Of a stretch of DNA of 64,000 nucleotides, positions 17,481 to 26,374 are shown in pieces. The position numbers and the translations under genes are program-made. The notes under the pieces were generated by a model. That model was not told the origin of the DNA. It ran no database searches and saw only the letters and a program-made list of their open reading frames with translations. This stretch comes from Pseudomonas sp. MM213 (GTDB lineage: Bacteria; Pseudomonadota; Gammaproteobacteria; Pseudomonadales; Pseudomonadaceae). How positions within the stretch are numbered: the first letter of the stretch is position 1; each line of letters starts with the position of its first letter. The stretch is from the NCBI RefSeq assembly GCF_020423045.1, contig NZ_CP081943.1, positions 4,774,001 through 4,838,000 of the forward strand, read 5' to 3'.

Positions 17481-18995
17481 ATGAAGAGAAGTCAGCAGTT
17501 GTTTGTCGCCAGTCTGCTCGCGTTGGCGATCAGTGGATGTGCCGTCAAAAGTGAACCGATCGAACGCAGCGTCAGCGAACAGCGCGCCCGAAGCGATCTG
17601 CAAAGCATGTACAAGGGTCAGGAACCGCTCAGCGGTCCGCTGACCCTGCATCAGGCCATGGCCCGCGCGGTGAAGTACAACCTCGAAGGCCGGCTCAAGA
17701 TCATGGAAGAGGCCTTGGCCAAGCGCCAACTCGACCTCGCCAGTTTCGACATGCTGCCGCGCATGGCGCTGGACGCTGGTTATGTCGGCCGCAACAACGT
17801 CAGCGCCTCCAGCAGCCAGAGCGTGCGGACCGGCACCCAGTCGTTGGAGCCATCGACTTCACAGGACCGCGATCGTGAAGTGGCAGACCTGACCATGGTC
17901 TGGAACGTGCTCGATTTCGGCGTCAGCTACATCAGTGCCAAGCAACAGGGCGACCAGCGGCTCATCGTTCAGGAACGCCGGCGCAAAGTGATCAACACCA
18001 TCGTTCAGGACGTGCGCTCGGCCTATTGGCGAGCCATGGCCGCCGAGCGCTTGCTCAAGCAGATCGACAGCCTCATGTCCCGGGTCGAGACCGCGCGCGG
18101 CAACAGCCAGAGCATGAGCCAGCAGCGCATCGGCGATCCGATCCAGGCGTTGGGATATCAACGCTCGCTGATCGAAGCCACGCGCCAACTCGAAGAACAG
18201 CGCCGCGCCCTGTCGCTGGCGAAAACCGAACTGGCGACCCTGATCAATCTGCCGCTGGGCACCGAACTGACCCTGGCGACCCAGGACGACTACGTCATCC
18301 CGGAACTCAAGGTCGACCTCGCCAGCCTGGAGCAGGAAGCCCTGACCAGCCGCCCGGAACTGCGTGAGCAGGATTACCAGAGCCGCATCAGCGCCGCCGA
18401 AACCCGCAAAGCCATGCTGCGTCTGCTACCGGGGCTGGAGTTCTCCGCTGGCGGGCATTACGACAGCAACTCCTTCCTGGTGGAGCAGGGTTGGGCCGAC
18501 TACGGCGTGAAGGTGACCTGGAACCTGTTCAACGTGATTTCGGCTCCGGCGGCGATCAACGTCGCCAAGGCCGGTGAAGAAGTGGCCACGGCGCGCCGCC
18601 AGGCCATGTCGATTGCGGTGCTGGCGCAGCTCTATGTGGCCAACGCCAACTACCGCGAGGCGCTGCGGCAATTCAAGACCAATCAGCAACTGTCGGACAT
18701 TGACGGGCAGATTGTCGGCCAACTGCGCAATCGCTATCAGGCGGCGGGGCTGGGCGAACTGGACTTGATTCAGGGCGAGTTGAACACCTTGCAAGCCGAT
18801 CTGCGCCGCGACCTGTCGTACGCCGATCTGCGCAACGCGTACGGGCAGATTTTTGCCAGCGCGGGGCTCGATCCGCTGCCGGACCAGGTGCAGTCCACCG
18901 AAGTCCAGTCCATCGCCACCGCGTTGGCCAATCGCGAATCGGCGTGGGCGGCGGGCGACATCACGGTGCCGGTGACGCATGTCCAGACTCAATAA
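17481..18995 (+). CDS. TolC-family outer-membrane lipoprotein
   Basis: A 504-residue outer-membrane channel subunit. The signal peptide ends in a lipobox (LAISGC), so the mature N-terminus is probably lipidated. The rest has two halves of long helices with beta segments, as in TolC (ARAVKYNLEGRLKIMEEALA; LTMVWNVLDFGVSYISAKQQ; VTWNLFNVISAP). It starts 38 bp after the giant protein gene with an AAGGA-like site, and its 3' end overlaps the APS kinase gene by 17 bp. It is the likely exit channel for the adaptors encoded at 1.8-6 kb. Confidence 0.88.
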   Translation: MKRSQQLFVASLLALAISGCAVKSEPIERSVSEQRARSDLQSMYKGQEPLSGPLTLHQAMARAVKYNLEGRLKIMEEALAKRQLDLASFDMLPRMALDAGYVGRNNVSASSSQSVRTGTQSLEPSTSQDRDREVADLTMVWNVLDFGVSYISAKQQGDQRLIVQERRRKVINTIVQDVRSAYWRAMAAERLLKQIDSLMSRVETARGNSQSMSQQRIGDPIQALGYQRSLIEATRQLEEQRRALSLAKTELATLINLPLGTELTLATQDDYVIPELKVDLASLEQEALTSRPELREQDYQSRISAAETRKAMLRLLPGLEFSAGGHYDSNSFLVEQGWADYGVKVTWNLFNVISAPAAINVAKAGEEVATARRQAMSIAVLAQLYVANANYREALRQFKTNQQLSDIDGQIVGQLRNRYQAAGLGELDLIQGELNTLQADLRRDLSYADLRNAYGQIFASAGLDPLPDQVQSTEVQSIATALANRESAWAAGDITVPVTHVQTQ

Positions 18996-19584
18996 CCTGC
19001 AGGCGCCGACGGCGAGCATCAGCCGGGCACAACGTGAAGCCCGCAACGGCCATCGCGGCACGGTGATTTTGCTGACCGGTTTGCCGGCAGCGGGCAAGTC
19101 GACCCTGGCCCAGGCGCTGCACGCCGAATTGTTCGAACGCGGCGTGCAGAGCGTCGTGCTCGACGGCGATGGGCTGCGGGTCGGGCTCAATCGTGATCTG
19201 GGTTTTGCTGACAGCGATCGCCAGGAAAATATTCGCCGTGCCAGCGAAGTGGCGGCGTTGCTGGTGGAGAACGGGCACATCGTGATTCTGGCGATGATCG
19301 CGCCGTTGCTGGAGTTGCGTGAGTTGTTTGCCACGCGTCTGGGCGAGGATTACCGCGAAGTCTGGTGCAGCGCATCACTGGCGGTGTGCGAGCGGCGTGA
19401 CCCCAAAGGTCATTACGCCCGCGCACGTCGCGGTGATTTGGCCGGGTTTACCGGGGTTTCCGCGCCTTATGAACCGCCCCCGTCCGCTGCGCTGGTACTC
19501 GACACCGGGGCGCAGTCGGTCGAGGCTTGTCTCGACCGTTTACTGACCTGGCTCGGCGAGTGCGCCGTGTTGCCCAAAGGCTGA
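18979..19584 (+). CDS. cysC: Adenylyl-sulfate (APS) kinase, stand-alone
   Basis: A 201-residue APS kinase, which phosphorylates APS to PAPS, the sulfate donor for sulfotransferases. The P-loop is GLPAAGKST (residues 34-42). The APS-binding region DGDGLRVGLNRDLGFADSDR, with ENIRRASEVA after it, and the late FTGVSAPYEPP motif are all present. Pseudomonads normally carry the kinase fused to CysN for assimilation, so a separate copy overlapping the TolC gene suggests a dedicated PAPS supply for the nearby sulfotransferase. It ends convergently 4 bp from the slipin gene. Confidence 0.9.
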   Translation: MSRLNNLQAPTASISRAQREARNGHRGTVILLTGLPAAGKSTLAQALHAELFERGVQSVVLDGDGLRVGLNRDLGFADSDRQENIRRASEVAALLVENGHIVILAMIAPLLELRELFATRLGEDYREVWCSASLAVCERRDPKGHYARARRGDLAGFTGVSAPYEPPPSAALVLDTGAQSVEACLDRLLTWLGECAVLPKG

Positions 19585-19588
19585 TTGC

Positions 19589-20344
19589 TCAAGGTTTCGA
19601 CAAATCCGCCATGCCCTTGAGCAGCTCGATGGGCAGTGGAAAAACGATGGTCGAACTCTTGTCCCCGGCTATCGAACTCAGGGTCTGCATGTAACGCAGC
19701 TGCATGGCGCCCGGCTGACGGCCGAGCATTTCGGCGGCCTGCATGAGTTTTTCCGAGGCTTGCAATTCGCCTTCGGCGTGGATGACCTTGGCCCGACGTT
19801 CCCGCTCGGCTTCGGCCTGCTTGGCGATGGCGCGGACCATCGATTCGTTGAGGTCTACGTGCTTGATTTCGACGTTGGCGACCTTGATGCCCCAAGCGTC
19901 GGTCTGCGCATCGAGCACTTGCTGGATGTCGATGTTCAGCCGTTCGCGCTCGGCCAGCAGTTCATCGAGTTCGTGTTTACCGAGCACCGCGCGCAAGGTG
20001 GTCTGGGCCAGTTGACTGGTGGCCATCAGGAAATCTTCGACCTGGATGATTGCCTTCTGCGGGTCGAGCACGCGGAAGTACAACACCGCATTGACCTTGA
20101 CCGAAACGTTGTCGCGGGTGATCACGTCTTGAGGTGGCACGTCGAGCACCACGGTACGCAAGTCGACGCGGACCATTTGCTGGACCACCGGAATCAGCAG
20201 GATCAGGCCGGGGCCTTTGACTTGCCAGAAACGACCGAGCTGGAACACCACCCCGCGCTCGTATTCGCGCAGGATGCGAAAAGTCGATCCCGCCAGTGCA
20301 ATCACCAACAGCAGCAGCGCGGCAAAACCCAGTTGCAGGCCCAT
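19589..20344 (-). CDS. Slipin / stomatin-like SPFH-band 7 protein
   Basis: A 251-residue membrane protein: an N-terminal hydrophobic hairpin (residues 3-20), then the SPFH core with the typical [33 protein letters not shown] and [21 protein letters not shown], and a charged helical tail. Slipins form oligomers in the membrane and work with NfeD partners in quality control. The NfeD gene sits 2 bp upstream in the same operon, as usual. Confidence 0.92.
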   Translation of the reverse strand: MGLQLGFAALLLLVIALAGSTFRILREYERGVVFQLGRFWQVKGPGLILLIPVVQQMVRVDLRTVVLDVPPQDVITRDNVSVKVNAVLYFRVLDPQKAIIQVEDFLMATSQLAQTTLRAVLGKHELDELLAERERLNIDIQQVLDAQTDAWGIKVANVEIKHVDLNESMVRAIAKQAEAERERRAKVIHAEGELQASEKLMQAAEMLGRQPGAMQLRYMQTLSSIAGDKSSTIVFPLPIELLKGMADLSKP

Positions 20345-20346
20345 GG

Positions 20347-20877
20347 TTATTCTCCATCCGGCGCCGCGTCAGCCGCGGCCACTTTCAGCACTAATCCCTT
20401 GCGTGCCACCACCCGGACCTGTTGCCCGGGTTGCAGTGGCGTGGCGCTGAGTACTTGCCACTTTTCGCCTTGCAGGTGCACCCAGCCGTTGCAGGCATTG
20501 CCGGGCTGCAACGACGTCACCGGGGCCACGCTGCCCACCAGTCCTGCATCGCCACTGACGGTTTGGCGCGGTCGGGTTTTCAGGGCGTGGATCACCAGGA
20601 ATATCAACAGCAACGCGCTGATCAGCCCCAGGCCGATCATCAACGGCACAGGCACTTCGGTGTTGCTCAGGATCACCGCGCCGATGACGAACATCACAAT
20701 CCCGCCCAACCCGATCACGCCGTAGTTGGGCAAGGCGGCTTCGGCGATCAGGAACGCGATGCCGAATGTGATCAGCCAGATTCCGATGGGGTTGGGAATC
20801 AGCACGATTGTGTCCGTCGCGAACGCCGACCCGCTCAGGGCCAGCAGTAATGCGACTGCACAGCAACGAATGTTCAC
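20347..20877 (-). CDS. NfeD-family membrane protein
   Basis: A 176-residue short NfeD protein. It has a signal-like N-terminus, two to three membrane helices ([41 protein letters not shown]) and a C-terminal OB-fold domain ([17 protein letters not shown]). It lacks the ClpP-like protease part of long NfeD proteins. It is first in the operon with the slipin gene. Confidence 0.9.
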   Translation of the reverse strand: MNIRCCAVALLLALSGSAFATDTIVLIPNPIGIWLITFGIAFLIAEAALPNYGVIGLGGIVMFVIGAVILSNTEVPVPLMIGLGLISALLLIFLVIHALKTRPRQTVSGDAGLVGSVAPVTSLQPGNACNGWVHLQGEKWQVLSATPLQPGQQVRVVARKGLVLKVAAADAAPDGE

Positions 20878-21150
20878 TTGACCCTCCTTATAGGAGCGAG
20901 CCTGTTCCGGGCGGCGTTCCGACGATGAACCTGAGAGCGCCTCGCCATCCGTTCAGTCCGCGTTCCCGCTGACGCCCATCGCTAAATACAGTCTAGTCGA
21001 GCTGTGGATTGTACGAATTTTGTACAGTTGTCGACGGTGTTCCGGTGGGCAGATTTCCCACGCGAAGACGCCAGCGGGCCTAGACTTTTCAATGGTGAGA
21101 ACAGGTTTATTCATTGTCCGTGAACGTTGTTGCGGACACCGAGGTGCATC

Positions 21151-21612
21151 ATGCGTATGGCAAGAACCATGCAGCGCAGCCTGGAAAAGGCGCACTGCGA
21201 ATTTGACATCGTTACCCACCCACACTCGGCCAGCAGCCTTGAAACGGCGCGGGTCGCGGGCATTCCTGCCGAACGGGTGGCCAAGTCGGTGATCCTCGAC
21301 GACCACCACGGTCATTTCCTGATGGCCGTGCTGCCGGCGAGTCGTCACCTGGACCTGAGCAAAGTGCACAGCAGCGGCGAGTGGCAGATCACCCGGGAAA
21401 GCACCCTGGCGCATCTGTTCGAAGACTGCGAACGCGGCGCGGTGCCGGCGTTGGGTGAGTCCTATGGCCTGGACATGGTCATCGACCCCTTGCTGACCCG
21501 GCAGAACGACATCTATCTGGAGGCCGGCAACCACAACAACCTGCTGCACATGAGCGTGCCGGAGTTCCTGAAAATGGTGCCGCATGCCGAGGTGCGGGAG
21601 TTGAGTAGTTGA
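21151..21612 (+). CDS. YbaK / aminoacyl-tRNA deacylase-domain protein
   Basis: A 153-residue protein of the YbaK/ProRS-editing-domain family, which clears mischarged tRNAs in trans. Motifs visible are AERVAKSVIL, with the conserved lysine, and LGESYGLDMVIDPLL. The start at 21151 follows GAGGTG by 6 bp; the reading frame extends 24 bp further upstream. Tandem ATG codons make the exact start slightly uncertain. Single-gene unit followed by a REP doublet. Confidence 0.85.
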   Translation: MRMARTMQRSLEKAHCEFDIVTHPHSASSLETARVAGIPAERVAKSVILDDHHGHFLMAVLPASRHLDLSKVHSSGEWQITRESTLAHLFEDCERGAVPALGESYGLDMVIDPLLTRQNDIYLEAGNHNNLLHMSVPEFLKMVPHAEVRELSS

Positions 21613-21638
21613 GTTTTGCGGCGACAGTGACATCGCTT

Positions 21639-21732
21639 TCGCGGGCAAGTCGGATCGCCGCACCGCTCGCTCCTACAGGGAATTGCAGTTCATTGTAGGA
21701 GCGAGCGGTGCGGCGATCCGACTTGCCCGCGA
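21639..21732. repeat. REP doublet with perfect 39-bp arms
   Basis: Left arm 21639-21677 and right arm 21694-21732 are exact reverse complements separated by 16 bp. It is the most perfect of the seven doublets here and lies between the YbaK and DUF2789 genes. Confidence 0.85.
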
Positions 21733-21781
21733 TTGACTGCGCAGCAGTCACCCATCATCAGTCAATACCCAGGAGCCCGAC

Positions 21782-22027
21782 ATGGAATCCCCAACCCACA
21801 GCCTCCCTTCCCTGTTCAAACAACTCGGCCTGCCCGATGACGCCGAAAGCATCGATAAATTCATCGCCACCCACTCACCGCTCAAGCCCGAACTGCATTT
21901 GGCCGACGCCTTTTTCTGGAGCCCGAGCCAGGCGCAGTTTTTGCGCGACGACATTCTGGATGACGCGGATTGGGCGGAGGTGGTGGATCAACTGGATGTG
22001 CTGCTGAGGAAAGGGCGCGGGGTGTAA
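21782..22027 (+). CDS. DUF2789 family protein
   Basis: An 81-residue acidic protein starting MESPTHSLPSLFKQLGLP, characteristic of the DUF2789 family found in pseudomonads. It has SPSQAQFLRDDILDDADWAEVVDQL at its C-terminal half (helical). Function unknown. An AGGAG site precedes the ATG. It ends 4 bp before the convergent toxin gene. Confidence 0.85.
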   Translation: MESPTHSLPSLFKQLGLPDDAESIDKFIATHSPLKPELHLADAFFWSPSQAQFLRDDILDDADWAEVVDQLDVLLRKGRGV

Positions 22028-22031
22028 CAAA

Positions 22032-22313
22032 TCAACTTTCTGATGGCCACTGTCGGGATGTGTGGACGAGCGCGAGTATCCAGGCTGCATCCGATTCGAG
22101 TTGGTAAACCAAACGATAGCTTTGATGGGGGATCAACTCTCGAGTACCTGAAATGATTCCGACAGGGCCGCTTTCAGGAAACCGGGAAATGCGAGATATC
22201 GCATCATTGAAGCGGTTGTCCATATCGAGAGCTGCAATTGGGTTGACCGCATGCAGGTAATCCCAAATTTCTGCACGATCCTGTGCTGCTGCGGGCGTCC
22301 AGATTATTTTCAT
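22032..22313 (-). CDS. ParE/RelE-superfamily toxin
   Basis: A 93-residue toxin of the ParE branch: start KIIWTPAAAQDRAEIWDYL, middle RFPESGPVG and end YRLVYQLESDAAWILALVHTSRQWP. ParE toxins inhibit DNA gyrase. The gene overlaps its antitoxin gene by 4 bp, the normal arrangement with the antitoxin first. Confidence 0.88.
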   Translation of the reverse strand: MKIIWTPAAAQDRAEIWDYLHAVNPIAALDMDNRFNDAISRISRFPESGPVGIISGTRELIPHQSYRLVYQLESDAAWILALVHTSRQWPSES

Positions 22314-22588
22314 CCTTTGCTGGTTACCTGCGCACGCCTGGCAGCGAATTGTGTTTCAACTTCTTCATTGGTCAGGCCATCGCCAGCCCGCATGGAAATA
22401 CGTGCGTTGTCGACTTTGCGTTGCAAGAACGCTTCGTACTCACGTGACTCTCGTTGTGTTTGAACGAACTGACGCATCATTTCCCTGACGATTTGCGAAG
22501 CAGGTCGATGAGAAGCTTCTGCTTCGGCCATGAACTGTTCACGCAGCTCAGGCTCAAGTTTCATCGTAAAAACGGCTTGTTTTGACAT
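22310..22588 (-). CDS. Ribbon-helix-helix antitoxin
   Basis: A 92-residue antitoxin. The first 45 residues fit a ribbon-helix-helix DNA-binding fold (FTMKLEPELREQFMAEAEAS, then RPASQIVREMMRQF), and the rest would wrap the toxin. It is first in the toxin-antitoxin operon and would autoregulate through the dyad just upstream. Confidence 0.85.
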   Translation of the reverse strand: MSKQAVFTMKLEPELREQFMAEAEASHRPASQIVREMMRQFVQTQRESREYEAFLQRKVDNARISMRAGDGLTNEEVETQFAARRAQVTSKG

Positions 22589-22607
22589 AGTGCTATCCTC
22601 GATGAGA

Positions 22608-22637
22608 GTACTGACGAAGTATATACATCTTCAGTAC
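22608..22637. promoter_or_regulatory. Operator-like dyad of the toxin-antitoxin operon
   Basis: GTACTGA and TCAGTAC form an inverted repeat around a central GTATATAC palindrome, 20 bp upstream of the antitoxin start. The position fits an autorepressor site overlapping the promoter. Confidence 0.5.
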
Positions 22638-22728
22638 GCACACTTCTTTCGGTGATGCCTCTCACGACGGATGGCCACTAAATTGTTTCAAAACTTGACC
22701 AACTTTCCCCTCAAATGACATATTGATA

Positions 22729-22742
22729 GTTAGCAAACTAAC
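22729..22742 (+). promoter_or_regulatory. MarR-type operator GTTAG-CAAA-CTAAC
   Basis: A perfect 5+4+5 dyad just downstream of a TTGACC / CATATT promoter-like pair (22695-22724), 18 bp before the MarR gene. TTAG-n-CTAA dyads are usual MarR sites, so autorepression of the efflux operon is likely. Confidence 0.5.
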
Positions 22743-22759
22743 AGTGTGTCTTTCCGCTC

Positions 22760-23215
22760 GTGCCAAAAAACCTCGACGCTCTCCAGATGAACATCAGCAG
22801 CTCCATGGTGGTGGCCGCCCGGCATTGGCGCAAGATCTGCCAGACCACGCTAGTCAACTATGGAATCTCCGAAGCCTGCGCCGTTCCGTTGTTGATGATC
22901 GGGCGGTTGGGCGAGGGTGTGCGGCAGGTGACGGTGGCGCAGGCGGCCGGGATGGAGAGCCCTTCGCTGGTGCGGCTGCTCGATCAGTTGTGTCATGCCG
23001 GCTACGTTCGTCGCACCGAAGATGCCCATGACCGCCGCGCCAAATGCCTGAGCCTGACCGACACCGGTCGGGAGTTGGTGCAGGCCGTCGAAATCGAGTT
23101 GGTGCGCTTGCGTAATGAAGTGCTGGAAGGCATCGCCCCGAGTGATCTGGAGGCAGCTTTGCGGGTATTGAAAGCGTTTGAAGCGGCCAACGCTCCGTCG
23201 GTGGTGAACCCTTGA
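22760..23215 (+). CDS. MarR-family transcriptional regulator
   Basis: A 151-residue winged-helix regulator. The recognition part reads VAQAAGMESPSLVRLLDQL, followed by the wing YVRRTEDAHDRRAKCLSLT, as in MarR/SlyA proteins. It opens an operon with a FUSC pump, DUF1656 protein, HlyD adaptor and outer-membrane factor, all overlapping by 4 bp. The start is a GTG at 22760; an ATG at 22787 is an alternative. It probably senses an aromatic compound exported by the pump. Confidence 0.88.
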   Translation: MPKNLDALQMNISSSMVVAARHWRKICQTTLVNYGISEACAVPLLMIGRLGEGVRQVTVAQAAGMESPSLVRLLDQLCHAGYVRRTEDAHDRRAKCLSLTDTGRELVQAVEIELVRLRNEVLEGIAPSDLEAALRVLKAFEAANAPSVVNP

Positions 23216-25284
23216 GCGGATTTTTTACCGGCGTTCCCCCGGCGCGGGACTGGTTCTACGGCGTGCGCACTTTCGCGGCGTCGATGATTGCGCTGTACAT
23301 CGCCATGCTCATGCAAATGCCGCGTCCGTATTGGGCGATGGCCACGGTTTACATCGTTTCCAGTCCGTTTGTCGGCCCCACCAGTTCCAAGGCGTTGTAC
23401 CGCGCGGTCGGTACGTTTCTGGGTGCGGCGGCGGCAGTCTTTTTCGTGCCGATGTTTGTTCAGAGCCCCTATGTGTTGGTAATCGTTATCGCGCTGTGGA
23501 CCGGGATTCTGCTGTTCCTGTCGTTGCACTTGCGCACCGCCAACAGCTACGCGTTGATGCTTGCCGGTTACACCCTGCCGCTGATCGCCTTGCCGGTGGT
23601 GGATAACCCGTTGGCGGTGTGGGATGTCGCTGAAGCGCGGACTGAAGAGATCTTCCTCGGCATCGCCGTCGCGGCGGTGGTCGGCGCGATGTTCTGGCCG
23701 CGGCGGCTGGCGCCGGTGTTCAACGATTCGGTGAACAAATGGTTTGCCGATGCCTCGACCTACAGCCTGCGATTCCTCAGCCGCAACGTGCAGCCGGACG
23801 AAGTCAGCGCGCTGCGCTCGTCGATGGTCGCGACCTTCAACACTCTGGAGTTGATGATCGGCCAGTTGCCCCACGAAGGCGCGCGCCCGCAAACCGTGCG
23901 CAATACCAAGGAACTGCGCGGCCGAATGATTCATCTGCTGCCGGTGATCGACGCGCTCGATGACGCGCTTTACGCCCTTGAGCGGCGCACGCCGGAGCTT
24001 GTGGATAAGTTCGCGCCGTTGTTGGCTGCTACCACCGAATGGCTCAACCACAAGGATGCCGACCTCGGTCGCTGGCAAGCGCTGAAAGATCAACTCGAAG
24101 CGCTGCAACCCACTGCCGAAGCGCTGGATGATCGCAAGCAACTGCTGTTCTCCAACGCGCTGTACCGTCTCGGCGAATGGGTCGATTTGTGGCAGGACTG
24201 CCGCAGCCTGCAATACGCCATACAGTGCGAAAGCCAGGACAGTTGGCGCGCGGTGTACCGGCATTGGCGCCTCGGTCGCCTGTCGCCGTTTCTCGACCGT
24301 GGGCTGATGTTTTATTCGGCGGCGTCCACGGTCACCGCGATCATTGTCGCCTCGGTGTTGTGGATTCTGCTCGGCTGGACCGACGGCGGCAGCGCGGTGA
24401 TTCTGGCGGCGGTGGCGTGCAGCTTCTTCGCGTCGATGGACGACCCGGCGCCGCAGATTTACCGGTTCTTTTTCTGGACGGCGATGTCGGTGCTGTTCGC
24501 CAGTCTTTACCTGTTCCTGGTGCTGCCTAACCTGCATGACTTCCCGATGCTGGTGCTGGCGTTCGCCGTGCCATTCATTTGCATCGGCACCCTGACGGTC
24601 AAGCCGCAGTTTTACCTGGGCATGCTGCTGACGCTGGTCAACACCTCGTCTTTCATCAGCATTCAGGGCGCTTACGACGCGGATTTCCTGAGCTTCGCCA
24701 ATTCCAACCTGGCCGGCCCGGTCGGTTTGCTGTTTGCGTTTGTCTGGACCCTGATCGCCCGGCCGTTCGGCGCAGAACTGGCGGCCAAGCGCCTGACCCG
24801 TTTCAGCTGGCACGACATCGTCAGCCTCACCGAGCCGGCCTCCCTGGCCGAGCATCGCCGCTTGGGTGTGCAGGTGCTTGACCGTTTGATGCAGCATTTG
24901 CCGCGGCTGGCCATGACCGGCCAGGACACCGGCATCGCATTGCGCGAAGTGCGCGTGGCGCTCAACTTGCTCGACTTGCTGGCCTACACGCCGCGAGTGT
25001 TCGGCGTACCGCAAACATTGCTGCACCAAGTGGTGGCTGAGGTCGGCGAGTATTTCAAAGCCTGCCTCAAGGCTGGCGAACGTTTGCCGGCGCCCAGTGC
25101 GTTGTTGATGACCATGGACCGCGCGCGCCGTGCCCTGAACCGCGAATGCGATGACGGCGCCCGCCTGCACCTGCTACACGCCTTGAGCGGCTTGCGTCTG
25201 GCCTTGCTGCCCGGTGTGGAATTCCTCGGCACCGGTGACCTCGAAGAACCGCTTCCCCATGGCATCGATGGAGCGCCTTTATGA
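23212..25284 (+). CDS. FUSC-family efflux membrane protein (AaeB-like)
   Basis: A 690-residue inner-membrane protein of the fusaric-acid-resistance / aromatic-acid exporter family. It has two membrane blocks (about residues 15-165 and 360-510), each followed by a cytosolic domain, the FUSC layout. Motifs include MPRPYWAMATVYIVSSPFVG near the start. It begins with TTG overlapping the MarR stop. It works with the DUF1656 protein and the HlyD adaptor encoded next, analogous to AaeB with AaeX and AaeA. Confidence 0.88.
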   Translation: MSGFFTGVPPARDWFYGVRTFAASMIALYIAMLMQMPRPYWAMATVYIVSSPFVGPTSSKALYRAVGTFLGAAAAVFFVPMFVQSPYVLVIVIALWTGILLFLSLHLRTANSYALMLAGYTLPLIALPVVDNPLAVWDVAEARTEEIFLGIAVAAVVGAMFWPRRLAPVFNDSVNKWFADASTYSLRFLSRNVQPDEVSALRSSMVATFNTLELMIGQLPHEGARPQTVRNTKELRGRMIHLLPVIDALDDALYALERRTPELVDKFAPLLAATTEWLNHKDADLGRWQALKDQLEALQPTAEALDDRKQLLFSNALYRLGEWVDLWQDCRSLQYAIQCESQDSWRAVYRHWRLGRLSPFLDRGLMFYSAASTVTAIIVASVLWILLGWTDGGSAVILAAVACSFFASMDDPAPQIYRFFFWTAMSVLFASLYLFLVLPNLHDFPMLVLAFAVPFICIGTLTVKPQFYLGMLLTLVNTSSFISIQGAYDADFLSFANSNLAGPVGLLFAFVWTLIARPFGAELAAKRLTRFSWHDIVSLTEPASLAEHRRLGVQVLDRLMQHLPRLAMTGQDTGIALREVRVALNLLDLLAYTPRVFGVPQTLLHQVVAEVGEYFKACLKAGERLPAPSALLMTMDRARRALNRECDDGARLHLLHALSGLRLALLPGVEFLGTGDLEEPLPHGIDGAPL

Positions 25285-25490
25285 TCGGTGATCTGGATAT
25301 CAGCGGGGTGTTCCTGCCCACGCTGCTGGTGCTGATGGGCATTACCTATGTGATTTACCTGCTGGTGCACGGGTTGCTGACGCGCCTGCACTTTTACCGT
25401 CTGGTCTGGCACCGGGCATTGTTCAACGTGGCTCTCTACGCTTTGCTGCTCGGCGCCGTGGACTCACTCAGTCGATACCTGATGACATGA
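25281..25490 (+). CDS. DUF1656 (AaeX-like) small membrane protein
   Basis: A 69-residue protein with two membrane helices (VFLPTLLVLMGITYVIYLLV and ALFNVALYALLLGAV). DUF1656 proteins are regular partners of FUSC pumps. It overlaps both neighbours by 4 bp. Confidence 0.88.
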   Translation: MIGDLDISGVFLPTLLVLMGITYVIYLLVHGLLTRLHFYRLVWHRALFNVALYALLLGAVDSLSRYLMT

Positions 25491-26374
25491 AAAAACCTTT
25501 TCTGACCCTCGGTCGTGTGGTCCTGACCCTGCTGATCGTGACCTTCGCCGTTGTCGTGGTCTGGCGCATGGTGATGTATTACATGTTCGCCCCGTGGACC
25601 CGTGACGGACACATTCGCGCCGACATCGTGCAGATCGCCCCGGACGTGTCCGGGCTGATTCAGCAAGTGGACGTGCGCGACAACCAATTGGTGAAACGCG
25701 GCCAGGTGCTGTTCAGCATCGATCAGGACCGTTTCAAACTCGCCCTGCGCCAAGCCAAAGCAGCGGTCGCCGACCGTCAGGAAACCCTGGCGCAAGCGCA
25801 ACGCGAAGCCAAGCGTAACCGTGGCCTCGGCAATCTGGTGCCGGGCGAGCAACTGGAAGAGAGCCAATCACGAGTCGCCCGCGCCGAAGTGGCGCTGATG
25901 GAAGCGCAAGTGGCAGTGGATAGCGCCCAGCTCAACCTCGACCGCTCGACCATCCGCAGCCCGGTGGATGGCTACGTCAACGACCGTGCGCCGCGTGCGC
26001 AGGAATTCGTCACCGCCGGGCGTCCGGTGTTGTCGGTGGTGGACAGCAATTCCTTTCACATCGACGGCTATTTCGAAGAAACCAAACTGGACGGCATTCA
26101 CGTTGGCCAGAGCGTCGACATTCGCGTGATCGGCGACCGCGCTCGCCTGCGCGGCCATGTGGAAAGCATCGTCGCGGGCATCGAAGACCGTGACCGCAGC
26201 AGCGGCAGCAACCTGCTGCCTAACGTCAACCCGGCGTTCAGCTGGGTGCGGCTGGCGCAGCGGATTCCGGTGCGGATCGCCTTCGATGACGTGCCGGCGG
26301 ATTTCCGCATGATTGCCGGGCGCACCGCGACGGTGTCGATCATCGGCGACCAGCAGCAGGAGCCGGCCAAATGA
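25487..26374 (+). CDS. HlyD-family adaptor of the FUSC pump (AaeA-like)
   Basis: A 295-residue membrane-fusion protein: one N-terminal anchor helix (VVLTLLIVTFAVVVVWRMV), lipoyl half DGHIRADIVQIAPDVSGLI, a coiled-coil hairpin, the second half LDRSTIRSPVDGYVNDRAP and a barrel domain. Translationally coupled to both neighbours. It bridges the FUSC pump to the NodT-type channel. Confidence 0.9.
   Translation: MKKPFLTLGRVVLTLLIVTFAVVVVWRMVMYYMFAPWTRDGHIRADIVQIAPDVSGLIQQVDVRDNQLVKRGQVLFSIDQDRFKLALRQAKAAVADRQETLAQAQREAKRNRGLGNLVPGEQLEESQSRVARAEVALMEAQVAVDSAQLNLDRSTIRSPVDGYVNDRAPRAQEFVTAGRPVLSVVDSNSFHIDGYFEETKLDGIHVGQSVDIRVIGDRARLRGHVESIVAGIEDRDRSSGSNLLPNVNPAFSWVRLAQRIPVRIAFDDVPADFRMIAGRTATVSIIGDQQQEPAK

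Noticed and set aside
23002..25170. 722-residue minus-strand open frame
   Set aside because: It lies wholly under the FUSC gene; composition (Gln, Arg, His rich) is that of a reverse shadow in high-GC DNA.
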